64,000 bases of DNA from Tumebacillus_A lipolyticus (GCF_042682745.1 NZ_JBHUIO010000002.1:1240001-1304000), one strand, 5' to 3'; counted from the first letter of the stretch, positions 26,470-35,447 are shown. Notes: generated from the sequence alone by a model not told the origin. Translations and numbers: made by a program.

Positions 26470-27259
26470 CGAGCAACACCCGATCGCTCGACAGCTTCAC
26501 ACCGCGGATTCGTTCAAACTCGGCGAGCAGGTCGGGCACGGACAGCTTTTGTTTTTGCAGATCGGGCAGATCGAGAATGATGCGCCCCTGATCCATCATC
26601 AGCAGCCGGTTGCCCAGGTCGATCGCCTGCTGCATGTTGTGCGTGACCATCAGCGCGGTCAGCTTTTTCTGCTCGACGATCCGTTTGGTCAGATCGGTGA
26701 TCGATTGCGCGCGCGCCGGGTCGAGCGCCGCCGTATGCTCATCGAGCAGCAGCACAGCCGGATCGGTAAACGAGGCCATCAGCAGGCTCAGCGCTTGGCG
26801 CTCACCGCCGGAGAGCAGGCCGACCTTCGCCGTCAGCCGATGTTCGAGACCGAGGTTGAGCTCAGCCAACCGTTCGTAAAACAGCTGCTTGCGCTGCTTG
26901 CTCACGCCGATTCGCAGCGTGCGTCGTCTGCTGCGCGAATAGGCGATCGCCATGTTTTCTTCGATCGTCAGCGTTGGTGCGGTGCCCGCCATCGGGTCTT
27001 GAAAGACGCGACCGATCTTCTGGGCGCGCTTGTGCGCTGGAAGCGACGTGAAGCTCTTGCCCTCGATCTCGATCGTCCCCTGATCTGGCGCGATCGCGCC
27101 CGAGATGATGTTCATCAGCGTCGATTTTCCCGCGCCGTTGCTGCCGATGATCGTGACAAAATCGCCGGCGCGCAAGGTGAGGTCGATGCTGTCCAGCGCG
27201 ACCTTCTGATCGGGCGAACCTGGATTGAACAGTTTGCGAATGCCCTCAAGCTTTAACAT
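26465..27259 (-). CDS. ABC importer ATPase (TrpX/TrpYZ-like system)
   Basis: 264 aa. Walker A GSNGAGKST, Q-loop FQDPMAGT, ABC signature LSGGERQAL, Walker B VLLLDEHTA and H-loop VTHN are all present, so it should hydrolyse ATP and drive the adjacent permease. It is the third gene of a three-gene operon (binding protein, permease, ATPase) and overlaps the permease frame by 14 bases. Such systems are assigned to tryptophan or other small-molecule import in streptococci and otherwise have unknown substrates. Confidence 0.9.
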   Translation of the reverse strand: MLKLEGIRKLFNPGSPDQKVALDSIDLTLRAGDFVTIIGSNGAGKSTLMNIISGAIAPDQGTIEIEGKSFTSLPAHKRAQKIGRVFQDPMAGTAPTLTIEENMAIAYSRSRRRTLRIGVSKQRKQLFYERLAELNLGLEHRLTAKVGLLSGGERQALSLLMASFTDPAVLLLDEHTAALDPARAQSITDLTKRIVEQKKLTALMVTHNMQQAIDLGNRLLMMDQGRIILDLPDLQKQKLSVPDLLAEFERIRGVKLSSDRVLLG

Positions 27260-28166
27260 GTCGATTCCCTCCCGACCGCTTTTGTTTCCCGATGCTTCGC
27301 TTCCACGATTGCAAAGTTTTCGGCGAGACCAGCGCCGCGATGACGATCAGCGCGGTGATCAGCTTCAGGTCGGAAGGATTGACCCCGATCCGCAGCGCAA
27401 AGGCGACGATCAGCTTGTACAGGATCGCCCCACCGATCACCGCAGCGGTCGCACGAGCGACCGTCGAGCGGCCGAAGACCGCTTCCCCGATGATCACCGA
27501 GGCGAGCCCGATCACGATCATCCCGATGCCCATCGATACGTCGGCAAACCCTTGGTACTGCGCCATCCACGCGCCGGCCAGCGCGACGAGACCGTTGGAG
27601 AGCGCAAGGCCGATCACCTTCGCCAGATCTGTATTGGCACCAAAGCTGCCGATCATCTGCTCATTATCGCCTGTCGCGCGCAGCGACAGCCCCGTCTCGG
27701 TGCGCAAAAACCAATCCATCCCCAGCTTGAAACAGATGACCAACACCGCCAAGACGGCCATCAGCGCCAGGTCGCCAAGCCACGGCTCAAGCGCTGTGTT
27801 CACCTGCGTCACCAGCGTCTCCTCGCTGAGCAAGGGCACATTGGCGCGCCCCATGATGCGCAGGTTGACCGAGTACAGGGCGATCATCGTCAAGATCCCC
27901 GCCAGCAACGCGTTGATCTTGCCCTTCGTGTGCAACAGCCCGGTGATGCTGCCGGCCAAACAGCCGACCACGAAGGCAGCTCCTGTCGCCACCAGCGGAT
28001 GATTGCCAGAAGCGATCAGCGTGGCTGCAGTCGCACCGCCAGCCGTAAAGCTGCCATCCACCGTCAAGTCTGGAAAGTTGAGCACTCGAAACGTCAGGTA
28101 TACGCCGAGCGCCAAAAGTGCAAAGATAAGACCAGATTCTACAGAGCCGAGCATTGCCCAAATCAT
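27246..28166 (-). CDS. ABC importer permease
   Basis: 306 aa, about 9 hydrophobic segments, in the branched-chain amino acid permease-like family: LGVYLTFRVLNFPDLTVDGSFTAGG near the N-terminus and ATGDNEQMIGSFGAN in the middle, where these permeases contact the ATPase. ATG 28166 follows GAGGTCTCGAAG and lies 10 bases past the binding-protein stop. It forms the membrane channel for the substrate captured by the upstream lipoprotein. Confidence 0.88.
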   Translation of the reverse strand: MIWAMLGSVESGLIFALLALGVYLTFRVLNFPDLTVDGSFTAGGATAATLIASGNHPLVATGAAFVVGCLAGSITGLLHTKGKINALLAGILTMIALYSVNLRIMGRANVPLLSEETLVTQVNTALEPWLGDLALMAVLAVLVICFKLGMDWFLRTETGLSLRATGDNEQMIGSFGANTDLAKVIGLALSNGLVALAGAWMAQYQGFADVSMGIGMIVIGLASVIIGEAVFGRSTVARATAAVIGGAILYKLIVAFALRIGVNPSDLKLITALIVIAALVSPKTLQSWKRSIGKQKRSGGNRHVKA

Positions 28167-28176
28167 CTTCGAGACC

Positions 28177-29172
28177 TCATTTCTCTTCTGGATTCGAACC
28201 GCCAAGCAGCTTGGCAGCTTGCTTCATCTGTTCGGTGATCGCAATCCCTTGCGCCGCCGCCGTCCGCTCATTGATCGCCAGCGTCAACTCGCCGGGGATG
28301 CCGACCGGAAGATCTTTTGGCTGTTTGCCATTTTTCAAAATCTCCACCGCCATCCGTCCGGTCTGCTTGCCGAGCTGATGATAATCGACCACATATCCGG
28401 CAAACCCTCCGCGCTGCAGCGAATCTGACTCGCTGACGAACAGGGGGAGCTTTTGCTCATCGGCCACCTTGATCATCGATTCTAACGCCGTTACCACCGT
28501 GTTGTCTTTCGGCACGAAGAGCAGGTCGCATCTCCCGACCAGCGAATCGACCGCCTGCTTGACTTCCGAGCTGTTCGAAACGCTGACTTCCACCGCGCGC
28601 AGCCCTGACGCCGCAAGCGCTTGCCTGACCTCCTGCACGGAGACCACCGAGTTTTGTTCCCCCGAATTGTAGACGATGCCCACCGCTTTTGCCTGCGGGA
28701 AAAATTCGCGCATCGACTGCACCATCCGCTTTGCCGCTTCTGGATGCGTATCCGAAGTGCCGGTCACATTGCGGCTTGGATTGTCCAAGCTTTTGACCAG
28801 CTTCGCCCCGAGAGGATCGGTGACCGCCGTAAACAGCACCGGAATGTCTTTGATCGCCATCGCCGCAGCTTGTGTGCTCGGCGTCGAGATCGCAAAGACG
28901 AGATCTTCCCCCTCCATCGCGAACTTCTGGGCGATCATCGCGTTGTTGGAAAGGTCCCCCTGTGCGTTTTGCACATCGAGTTCCAAATTGACCCCTTCGC
29001 GGTAGCCCGCTTCCTGCAGCGCCTCGACAAATCCAGCTCGCGTCGCATCGAGCGATGGGTGTTCGATCAGCTGTGTGATTCCCACCTTGACGACTCCCCC
29101 TCCGCTTCCCGGAGCAGAGCAGGCGGTCAGCATCAGCAAACTCCCCGTCATCAGCAACAACTTCTTCCACAC
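28177..29172 (-). CDS. ABC importer substrate-binding lipoprotein
   Basis: 331 aa. A lipoprotein signal (KKLLLMTGSLLMLTACSAP, lipobox LTAC) anchors it to the outer membrane face. The TrpX/YtsJ-type binding fold starts VKVGITQLIEHPSLDATRAGF and includes FTAVTDPLGAKLV and VGIVYNSGEQNS. A GTG at 29172 is preferred because GGAGGTTAGGGAC directly precedes it; an ATG at 29187 is the alternative. First gene of the operon, with a consensus promoter at 29249-29277. The substrate is unknown, probably an amino acid or nucleoside-like compound. Confidence 0.88.
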   Translation of the reverse strand: MWKKLLLMTGSLLMLTACSAPGSGGGVVKVGITQLIEHPSLDATRAGFVEALQEAGYREGVNLELDVQNAQGDLSNNAMIAQKFAMEGEDLVFAISTPSTQAAAMAIKDIPVLFTAVTDPLGAKLVKSLDNPSRNVTGTSDTHPEAAKRMVQSMREFFPQAKAVGIVYNSGEQNSVVSVQEVRQALAASGLRAVEVSVSNSSEVKQAVDSLVGRCDLLFVPKDNTVVTALESMIKVADEQKLPLFVSESDSLQRGGFAGYVVDYHQLGKQTGRMAVEILKNGKQPKDLPVGIPGELTLAINERTAAAQGIAITEQMKQAAKLLGGSNPEEK

Positions 29173-29248
29173 GTCCCTAACCTCCATTCCTCAATCTCAC
29201 CGTTCGCTTTAGCGCTTAAAAGCACATATGCATAAAAGCGTTGAAGTG

Positions 29249-29277
29249 ATCATATTGAAAAAGAATCTTTCTGTCAA
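29249..29277 (-). promoter_or_regulatory. Consensus sigma-A promoter of the ABC importer operon
   Basis: TTGACA, 17-base spacer, TATGAT on the minus strand, about 75 bases before the lipoprotein gene. Confidence 0.85.
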
Positions 29278-29365
29278 CAGGTAAACGAAATATCCGCAAC
29301 AATTCCACTACTCAAAAAATTTGATCGATCCGCTCTCCACGTTTGGATGAAAGTCTGCTTGCTCA

Positions 29366-29426
29366 CAGCGAAAGAACCCCCTTCCGTCGATCGAACACGA
29401 TCTGTAGAAAAGGGGTTCTTTCGCTG
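29366..29426 (-). terminator. Terminator of the polysaccharide deacetylase gene
   Basis: CAGCGAAAGAACCCC repeats inverted as GGGGTTCTTTCGCTG around a 31-base loop, 19 bases beyond the deacetylase stop. No long T-run follows, so termination strength is uncertain. Confidence 0.55.
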
Positions 29427-29444
29427 TTCAGATCAGATTGCAAC

Positions 29445-30200
29445 TCAGTGCGGAAGTGCCGGCCTCGTCTGCATTTGGAGCAGTTCCGATACGGTGACAA
29501 ATCGGTACCCCTCCTGCTCCAGTTTGATCAAAATCTGTTCTAAAGCTGCGACAGTCTGCGAGCGGTTGCCTCCCGTATCATGAAACAGCACGATTCCTCC
29601 ATTGTGCGCATTTTTGACCACCCGATCGACAATCCGGCGAACGCCCGGGTTGCTCCAATCGCGCGTGTCCTGATTCCAGGACCACATGACGACAATATAG
29701 CCTGCCGCTTTCGCCGTATTCACAACCTTTTCGTTATAAACACCGCCAGGCGGACGAAAGATGTTGAGCTTTTTGCCAGACACCGCCTTGATGATCTTGT
29801 GCGCCTTCTCGATCTCCCCCAGCAGGTTTTGCTCAGAGATCTGGCGCATCCCCGGGTGTCCGTATGTATGATTGGCTAGCTCATGCCCTTCCAACACCTC
29901 TCGCTTCGCAACGTCCGGATATTGCTCGACCCGCGATCCGAGCACAAAAAAAGTTGCCTTCGCCCGATGCTGCTTGAGCAAATCTAAGATCTGCGGCGTG
30001 TACACAGGGTCGGGCCCATCGTCGAAAGTCAAGGCGATCACTTTTTGTTCTGTCGCCACTTCCCACACCACATCGCCGCGTTTTTCATAGTAAAAACGCC
30101 CCTTGTCTTCAGCATGAACGAAGTTCATGCCCGAGATGAACAAGATGATCAAACAGCAACTGAACAAGAGAAATCTTCCAACTACGCCTCTTATCGTCAT
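29445..30200 (-). CDS. Secreted polysaccharide deacetylase (NodB domain)
   Basis: 251 aa with a signal peptide or anchor (FLLFSCCLIILFISGMNFVHA). The NodB domain shows motif 1 ALTFDDGPDP (metal-binding Asp pair), motif 2 HELANHTYGHPG (two metal His), motif 3 IFRPPGG, motif 4 MWSWNQDTRDW, and motif 5 IVLFHDTGG. It should remove acetyl groups from GlcNAc or MurNAc in peptidoglycan or another wall polymer, like PdaA/PdaB-type enzymes of sporulation. ATG follows GGAGGGAGGGT. Monocistronic, divergent from the TetR gene. Confidence 0.92.
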   Translation of the reverse strand: MTIRGVVGRFLLFSCCLIILFISGMNFVHAEDKGRFYYEKRGDVVWEVATEQKVIALTFDDGPDPVYTPQILDLLKQHRAKATFFVLGSRVEQYPDVAKREVLEGHELANHTYGHPGMRQISEQNLLGEIEKAHKIIKAVSGKKLNIFRPPGGVYNEKVVNTAKAAGYIVVMWSWNQDTRDWSNPGVRRIVDRVVKNAHNGGIVLFHDTGGNRSQTVAALEQILIKLEQEGYRFVTVSELLQMQTRPALPH

Positions 30201-30255
30201 ACCCTCCCTCCATCGCCATCGGTAGTATGCCCAATCGATGTGGAAAGATTGATCC

Positions 30256-30285
30256 TTGACAGGAAGAAGAAAGGAAGAATATTAT
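30256..30285 (+). promoter_or_regulatory. Promoter of the tetR-type/metallo-hydrolase operon
   Basis: TTGACA (30256-30261) and TATTAT (30280-30285) with an 18-base spacer. The operator repeats begin two bases downstream of the -10, so a bound repressor would block initiation. Confidence 0.75.
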
Positions 30286-30286
30286 A

Positions 30287-30313
30287 TAACCAACGGTTAG
30301 TAACCAATGGTTA
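30287..30313 (+). promoter_or_regulatory. Tandem palindromic operators for the TetR-family repressor
   Basis: Two nearly identical 13-base palindromes, TAACCAACGGTTA and TAACCAATGGTTA, are spaced 14 bases start to start, just after the -10. Position and symmetry fit autoregulation by the TetR-type protein encoded directly downstream. Confidence 0.75.
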
Positions 30314-30348
30314 TGAATCACGAAACCTGCGGAAGGAGTGTTTCCCCC

Positions 30349-30993
30349 ATGCCGAGCAATCGAAAAGAACTGCGTGCCGAAGAAACGAAACGGGCGATAC
30401 TATCCGCTTCCAGACAACTTTTTACCGAGCGCGGATTCGATGCGGTCACGATGCGCGAGATCGCCAAAGCGGCCGGATGTTCACATACGACGATTTATAT
30501 TTATTTCAAAGACAAAGAGGCGTTGCTGCACCAACTGGCGATGAGCCCGCTGCAAACTCTGCAGCAGCAGATCGAGTCTGAGCTGATCGACGAAACGACC
30601 TCCCCCGATCGGCGGTTGCAGCGCATCGCCCATCTGTTCCTCACCTTTTGCTTCACCAACCGCAACCTGTACAAGATCCTCTTCCTGACCAAAGCGACGC
30701 GCGTCGATCTGGAAGAGCCGGAGCTTGAGGTGCAAAAATTGCGCAATCAGCTGTTCGCCTTGCTGCAGCGATCGGTGCAGGCAACCTTGCCACCCGCGCA
30801 GAACGCTGACCAAGCGCTAGCCTACACGCGCATCCTCTTCTATATGCTGCACGGAATCATCAGCACCTATCTACACTCTGATGAACCATATGACATGCTG
30901 ATCGCTCGATTGGCACCGACATTCGAGCTTGCGGTCGAAGTGGTGCTGACAGGAATCAAACAAACGGTTGAACAAGGAGTTGAGGAAAAATGA
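30349..30993 (+). CDS. TetR/AcrR-family transcriptional regulator
   Basis: 214 aa. The DNA-binding domain (about 8-55) reads ETKRAILSASRQLFTERGFD, VTMREIAKAAGCSHTTIYIYF and KDKEALLHQ, the standard TetR helix-turn-helix. The C-terminal ligand/dimerisation part contains NLYKILFLTK and a long helical tail. The ATG at 30349 is chosen over 30307 because GGAAGGAG precedes it and the protein then starts MPSNRKELRAEE. It overlaps the metallo-hydrolase gene by 4 bases (ATGA). It probably represses its own operon through the tandem palindromes. Confidence 0.9.
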   Translation: MPSNRKELRAEETKRAILSASRQLFTERGFDAVTMREIAKAAGCSHTTIYIYFKDKEALLHQLAMSPLQTLQQQIESELIDETTSPDRRLQRIAHLFLTFCFTNRNLYKILFLTKATRVDLEEPELEVQKLRNQLFALLQRSVQATLPPAQNADQALAYTRILFYMLHGIISTYLHSDEPYDMLIARLAPTFELAVEVVLTGIKQTVEQGVEEK

Positions 30994-31697
30994 AAATCGA
31001 ACAAATTTCCGAACACATCTGGAGCATTCAAACTTGGCTGTTGATTCCGGTGCGCGTCTGGGCAGTCCTTGAGGAAGATGGTGTCACGCTGGTCGATGCT
31101 GGCATCCCGTCGATGGCAAATGGAATTCTTAAACACATTGAGCGCATGCATCGGGCACCGCTGAAACGAATCCTGCTCACGCACGGCCATTCTGATCATG
31201 TCGGCTCTGTCAAACGGATCGTCGAGCGCACAGCTGCACCTGTGTTCGCCCATGCGAAAGAGATTCCGTACCTGCAAGGGGATGCGCTCTATCCTCGCCG
31301 CAAAAAATTGGAGCAAAACATCCGCAAAGGATTGACCCAGCCGCTCGCTGAACAGGAGGACGGCACGCTGCAGCCGGTCGGCAGTCTGCAACCCTATTTC
31401 ACTCCCGGTCATTCGCCCGGCCATGTGGTCTACTACCATGCAGAGGATCGCGTTCTGCTCTCCGGCGATCTGTGGACTTCCAAGCGCGGGAAGCTGCACC
31501 GGCCGATGCCGATGTTCACCGCCGATCTGGCAGAAGCGGTGCGCAGTTCGCAGATCCTTCGTCAGATCAGCCCGCAGCGCGTCGAAGTGTGTCATGGCGG
31601 CCCCGTCTTTCAGCCCGCCGATCAGTTGGACGAATACATCCGCACGACGACAGCAGCCTATTCGCTCCCAGCGATTGCAAAAGGACTGGCTTTGTAA
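30990..31697 (+). CDS. MBL-fold metallo-hydrolase
   Basis: 235 aa. The metallo-beta-lactamase fold is shown by the metal site THGHSDHVGS, upstream GVTLVDAGIP, PGHSPGHVVYY and LLSGDLWTS, enough ligands for two metals. Members hydrolyse thioesters, lactones, phosphoesters or lactams. It is co-transcribed with the TetR regulator, so its substrate or a related compound is likely the inducer, perhaps a lactone or xenobiotic (inference). A strong terminator follows. Confidence 0.88.
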   Translation: MKIEQISEHIWSIQTWLLIPVRVWAVLEEDGVTLVDAGIPSMANGILKHIERMHRAPLKRILLTHGHSDHVGSVKRIVERTAAPVFAHAKEIPYLQGDALYPRRKKLEQNIRKGLTQPLAEQEDGTLQPVGSLQPYFTPGHSPGHVVYYHAEDRVLLSGDLWTSKRGKLHRPMPMFTADLAEAVRSSQILRQISPQRVEVCHGGPVFQPADQLDEYIRTTTAAYSLPAIAKGLAL

Positions 31698-31714
31698 AAC
31701 TGTGCGTGCACAGC

Positions 31715-31753
31715 AAAAGGGATTGGCCGGTACTGTACCGGCCAACCCCTTTT
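31715..31753. terminator. Bidirectional terminator between MBL and MFS genes
   Basis: AAAAGGG...TTGGCCGGTAC pairs with GTACCGGCCAA...CCCCTTTT. The A and T flanks serve both converging genes. Confidence 0.85.
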
Positions 31754-31758
31754 CCACG

Positions 31759-33000
31759 TTATTGTGCGACCTGCTTGGTCGAGAGATGGTTCAAATCCAC
31801 ATGCTTCCCTCGCATCGCGACGATGCCGAGCAGCACGCAGAGGAACAGCAGCCCCCCGCCTGCCGCATAGCTCGCCTTCGCACCGATCACTTCTGCCAGC
31901 CACCCGACACCACCATAGGTGATCGGGATCGCCATACTGAAGCCGAGCGATGACAAGCTGTTGACACGCCCTCGCATTCCGGAAGGCGTCATCGTCTGGA
32001 TCATCGTTCCCAGCGGAATGCTCGAAACCATCACCCCGAGCCCCAACACGACATTTCCGATGCAGGCGACAAGCAGGTTCGGTGCGATCGAGACGAGCAA
32101 CATGCCCACGCCTTCTGTCGCCAGCCCCGCCGTAAACCAGAGCCCGATCCGCTTCGGAGCGACTGCGCCTACGAAGAGCCCGCCTGCCAGCAATCCGATC
32201 GCGATCGCCGCATCAAAGATTCCCAAAGCTTCCGCATTCTGCTGCAAATCCTCTTTGATATACATGGCGGGCAAAACGTTGGTCGGGCCGAGCGCGATGT
32301 TGGACAGCGTACCGATGACGATCAAGAGCAGCAGAACCCGAAAGTTCAAGATCCAGCGGAATCCTTCTCCGACATCGGCAAAAATAGATTTTCTGGCACT
32401 CGCTTCCGCCGGTGCATCGAACAGCTTTAGATTCGGAATCAGTTGAATAAAGACTAAAGAGATCAAAAACGTCACCGCATTGATCGTGATCGAGCCGGTC
32501 GCTCCCATCCAGGCGACAAGCACACCGCCGACAGCCGACCCGAGCAGACGAGTCACTTGCCGCGAGGAGCTGAACAGCGAGTTCGCTTGGATCAGGTGAT
32601 CCGATCCGACAAGATCGGGAAGCATCGCACCTCGCGCCATCCCGAACAGCAGATTCGACAGCGAGAGGCCGATGGTGATCACATATAATTGCCAGATCGC
32701 GAACCAATCGAACGCGAACAAAAGCGCGAGCGCTCCCAGCAGCAGAGCTCGAAACAGGTCGGAAAGCTGCATCAACAGCTTGCGGTTGAAACGATCCACA
32801 ATCGCACCGAGCAGCATGCCAAACAATACCTCCGGAAGAAATCCGGCGACAAAGATCAGTCCGACGAGGACGGAAGAGCCAGTCTCCACAAAGACAAACC
32901 ACATCAGCGCGATGTTGTAGATCGAATCGCCCATATAGGAGATGGTCTGTCCTAACCAAAGGTTGCGCAACGGTGCGTTGCGCAACAGCAGATCACGCAT
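31759..33000 (-). CDS. MFS exporter of the putative RiPP locus
   Basis: 413 aa with about 12 membrane segments. It belongs to the MFS_3/EntS-like drug and peptide efflux group: LWLGQTISYMGDSIYNIALMW at the start, IVDRFNRKLLMQLSD between helices 2 and 3, and GMRGRVNSLSSLGF in the second half. Such proteins export siderophores, macrolides or peptides by proton antiport. Its ATG overlaps the end of the radical SAM gene by 8 bases, so both are translated together; export of the modified peptide or self-protection is the natural role (inference). Confidence 0.88.
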   Translation of the reverse strand: MRDLLLRNAPLRNLWLGQTISYMGDSIYNIALMWFVFVETGSSVLVGLIFVAGFLPEVLFGMLLGAIVDRFNRKLLMQLSDLFRALLLGALALLFAFDWFAIWQLYVITIGLSLSNLLFGMARGAMLPDLVGSDHLIQANSLFSSSRQVTRLLGSAVGGVLVAWMGATGSITINAVTFLISLVFIQLIPNLKLFDAPAEASARKSIFADVGEGFRWILNFRVLLLLIVIGTLSNIALGPTNVLPAMYIKEDLQQNAEALGIFDAAIAIGLLAGGLFVGAVAPKRIGLWFTAGLATEGVGMLLVSIAPNLLVACIGNVVLGLGVMVSSIPLGTMIQTMTPSGMRGRVNSLSSLGFSMAIPITYGGVGWLAEVIGAKASYAAGGGLLFLCVLLGIVAMRGKHVDLNHLSTKQVAQ

Positions 33001-35269
33001 GATACAAAACCCCTTCTACAACGCCATTCATGGCAGACGAATGATGAGCAGATCTCCCGTCAACAAACGCTTCGCGCAAAAAGTGATGGCGAATGCTGTG
33101 AGCGATCAACTTTCGAATTGAATCATGATCAGACTCCTGCCTGCCCGCCAAACAAGCTTGTACGGTCCGTCCCTCTGCAAACGATGCGAGAAAGTCGAGC
33201 ATCTCCTGTGGAAACGGATAGGCCATCCCATCTGTCCGAATAAAGTATTGCCGCCTCGCACCTGCATGTTGGCTCGCTTCTCGTGTGAACTTCTGCATGC
33301 GCTCCTGCAAAATCGAAGCGGTGAGACCGTTCTTTTCGGAGAGCGCCTCTCGGTGCCATTCTGACAGCTGTTTTTCTGACAACAACGAATCGACCGGATA
33401 TTCGCCAAAGTCCTCGGCGATCCGACCGTTGAGCACCCACACTGCGTCGCTCTCATCCGCTAGCCCATTTTCATAAGGCCGCAGAGCGCGGAGAATGTTC
33501 GTGCCGTATCGGTCATGATAAAACATCGTATGGCCCGTATCGACTCCGCCGACGAAAGGCCGATTGAAATCGGAGGCTGACAGCCCTCGCTTGGCATTTT
33601 CAAGCTTGGTGGTCTCATCAGCTGAGAGCGAGTTCCCCGCGACGGTGAAGGACAGGCTCCGCACGATCGTTTCATTTTGGTTCGCGCTGACATCTTCCAC
33701 CTGAAAGCGCTCCGGCTCTTTGGCGACGATCGCACCTGGCGTGAGCGTAAATTCGCCCAGCCCGCCAAACGTCCAGTTACTGCGTGAATTTTTCAAAAAA
33801 TCTACCGACTGCATCGCATCTTCGAACGTCTCCGTGGGGAAGCCGGTAAAGCCCATCATCTGCACCCCGATGCCAGCATCAGCAAAGTTTTGCATCGTCT
33901 CCTTGATCTGTTCCACCTTCGTTCCTTTGTTGATCAGATCGAGGATGCGTTGATTGCCCGATTCGTAGCCGACAGAAATATCGGTGCAACCCGCCTGTTT
34001 CAAAGTTTGACAGCGCTCAGGTGACCAGTAGGTCTCCAAGCGAATTTCGGCTCCCCAGCGAATGTCGAGGCGCTCCGCTTCAGGAATCGAGACGATCTTC
34101 TCCGACAGTTTTAAGAGCAGGCTCGGCGCGAGAACATCGACTGAGAAATATATATATTTATGCCCTTGTGCAGCGATCGCTTGCAAGTCCTCGTAGATCT
34201 TGTCGACCGGATTTTGACGCCACGGTGATGTCGGGGATTCGAAATTTAACCCGTAATCACAGAATGTGCATTTGTTCCAGTAACACCCGCGCGATGGCGA
34301 GTAGTACACATACGAGTACGGCGCGAGGTACTTTTCCCAAGACAGCTTTTGATAATCGGGGGTTGGCAGATCGACGATCGGAAAATACTGGATCTCCGGT
34401 TCGCCCACCCCGAATCCGTATTTCGGGTGGAAAAGAACATTCGGAATCGGTGCATCGAACGCAAAACCTGTTTCGACCCCGCGCAAAAGCGTCAGAAATG
34501 CTTGTTCGCCCTCGCCTACCACACAAGCGTCCGCAACATCGAAAATGTCAAAGAAATCGCTTTTCTGATTCAAATATTTCCAGACGTCTGCCACTTCGGT
34601 GCCGCCGAATAAGATCTTGATCTCCGGGCAGTGCTTTCGCACGATTCGAGCGATCGACAAGGCGAAAGGCAGTTGGGCGCAATATGTAATATTAACCCCC
34701 AACACCCGATATCCTTCCTTTACAATTTGAGCGATCAGTTCATTCTGCACATAGTCGAGAAATGGTGCCGCGATGCGATCGCACACTTCGTGATCTGCCA
34801 TATCGCTTGTGCTCAGCAGATTGAACATGTGCCGCACAGGTAGGGTGAATCCGGGGAACTGCCCTGGATAGGCGAGCAGCGACAAGATGTTCAACCAGCG
34901 GTGCAATACCTCGCCCGCATATCGATATTGGCGATAATCGAAGAAGCGATCCTGATCGCGCATGATGTGGATCGCATTATGTACATGCATTTCTTCGATT
35001 CCTTCCGATCGCCACAGGAGATTCAGCTCAAGCTGTTCCAGTCCGTTCAGCTCCGGCTGAGCAAGCAGTTGCGCACGCCTCTTGGCACAATGAGATTTAA
35101 TCTTCGCAAACTGATCGGGGCGCATCGTGTACAGCAGCGATTCGATGTTTACGTCGATGATATCGATCTGCTCAAACCCATGTTTCCTCGCATACGTCTC
35201 AAGGTAGCAGAGGCTGTGATAACCAGAAGTCGGGTCGGTGATCGGCGGATAAACGAGTAACGCTTTCAT
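32993..35269 (-). CDS. B12-binding-type radical SAM enzyme, putative peptide-modifying
   Basis: 758 aa. Residues about 175-265 have a cobalamin-binding-like fold (VLGVNITYCAQLPFALSIAR, ILFGGTEV, CVVGEGEQAF) without the DxHxxG motif, as in many B12-radical SAM enzymes. The radical SAM core starts SPSRGCYWNKCTFCDYG with Cys329, Cys334 and Cys337, a CX4CX2C spacing instead of CX3CX2C. GYESGNQRILDLINKGT follows. The 240-residue C-terminus has no domain I recognise and could bind the substrate. Family members methylate or otherwise alter peptides by radical chemistry. Start ATG 35269 has AAAGGAGG; the frame is open further upstream across the precursor gene. It sits between the Asn-rich peptide and the exporter. 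Confidence 0.87.
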   Translation of the reverse strand: MKALLVYPPITDPTSGYHSLCYLETYARKHGFEQIDIIDVNIESLLYTMRPDQFAKIKSHCAKRRAQLLAQPELNGLEQLELNLLWRSEGIEEMHVHNAIHIMRDQDRFFDYRQYRYAGEVLHRWLNILSLLAYPGQFPGFTLPVRHMFNLLSTSDMADHEVCDRIAAPFLDYVQNELIAQIVKEGYRVLGVNITYCAQLPFALSIARIVRKHCPEIKILFGGTEVADVWKYLNQKSDFFDIFDVADACVVGEGEQAFLTLLRGVETGFAFDAPIPNVLFHPKYGFGVGEPEIQYFPIVDLPTPDYQKLSWEKYLAPYSYVYYSPSRGCYWNKCTFCDYGLNFESPTSPWRQNPVDKIYEDLQAIAAQGHKYIYFSVDVLAPSLLLKLSEKIVSIPEAERLDIRWGAEIRLETYWSPERCQTLKQAGCTDISVGYESGNQRILDLINKGTKVEQIKETMQNFADAGIGVQMMGFTGFPTETFEDAMQSVDFLKNSRSNWTFGGLGEFTLTPGAIVAKEPERFQVEDVSANQNETIVRSLSFTVAGNSLSADETTKLENAKRGLSASDFNRPFVGGVDTGHTMFYHDRYGTNILRALRPYENGLADESDAVWVLNGRIAEDFGEYPVDSLLSEKQLSEWHREALSEKNGLTASILQERMQKFTREASQHAGARRQYFIRTDGMAYPFPQEMLDFLASFAEGRTVQACLAGRQESDHDSIRKLIAHSIRHHFLREAFVDGRSAHHSSAMNGVVEGVLYHA

Positions 35270-35299
35270 CAGTGAAGCCTCCTTTTGTGGGGGATGGAA

Positions 35300-35337
35300 A
35301 GGAATGCCTTCTCGTGAAATGAACGAAAAGGCATCCT
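35300..35337 (-). promoter_or_regulatory. Hairpin between the precursor peptide and the radical SAM gene
   Basis: AGGATGCCTT pairs imperfectly with AAGGCATTCCT over a 16-base loop in the 80-base gap after the peptide stop. There is no long T-run. It may be a partial terminator or RNA stabiliser that raises peptide over enzyme levels, a common arrangement in RiPP operons. Confidence 0.5.
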
Positions 35338-35348
35338 CTTTACGATTG

Positions 35349-35447
35349 CTAGTTTTGGTTGTTGTTGTTGTTGTTCGTGTCAAAAATCTCACGATGCTGC
35401 TCAGCTGTGATCGTCTCGACCGCTTCCAACAATTGTGATAGTTCCAT
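35349..35447 (-). CDS. Putative RiPP precursor peptide with a poly-Asn C-terminus
   Basis: 32 aa. The leader-like part MELSQLLEAVETITAEQHRE is acidic and helical; the end is IFDTNNNNNNQN, six consecutive Asn then Gln-Asn, all encoded by AAC except the CAA. AGGGGAATTACG precedes the ATG, and a good promoter (35514-35542) lies about 65 bases upstream. The gene is first in an operon with a B12-type radical SAM enzyme and an MFS exporter. A short acidic leader followed by a low-complexity core next to such an enzyme is what a radical-SAM RiPP precursor looks like; the Asn side chains or backbone would be the modification sites. There is no Cys, Ser or aromatic residue in the core, so lanthipeptide or sactipeptide chemistry is excluded. 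I know no described precursor of this form. Confidence 0.75.
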   Translation of the reverse strand: MELSQLLEAVETITAEQHREIFDTNNNNNNQN

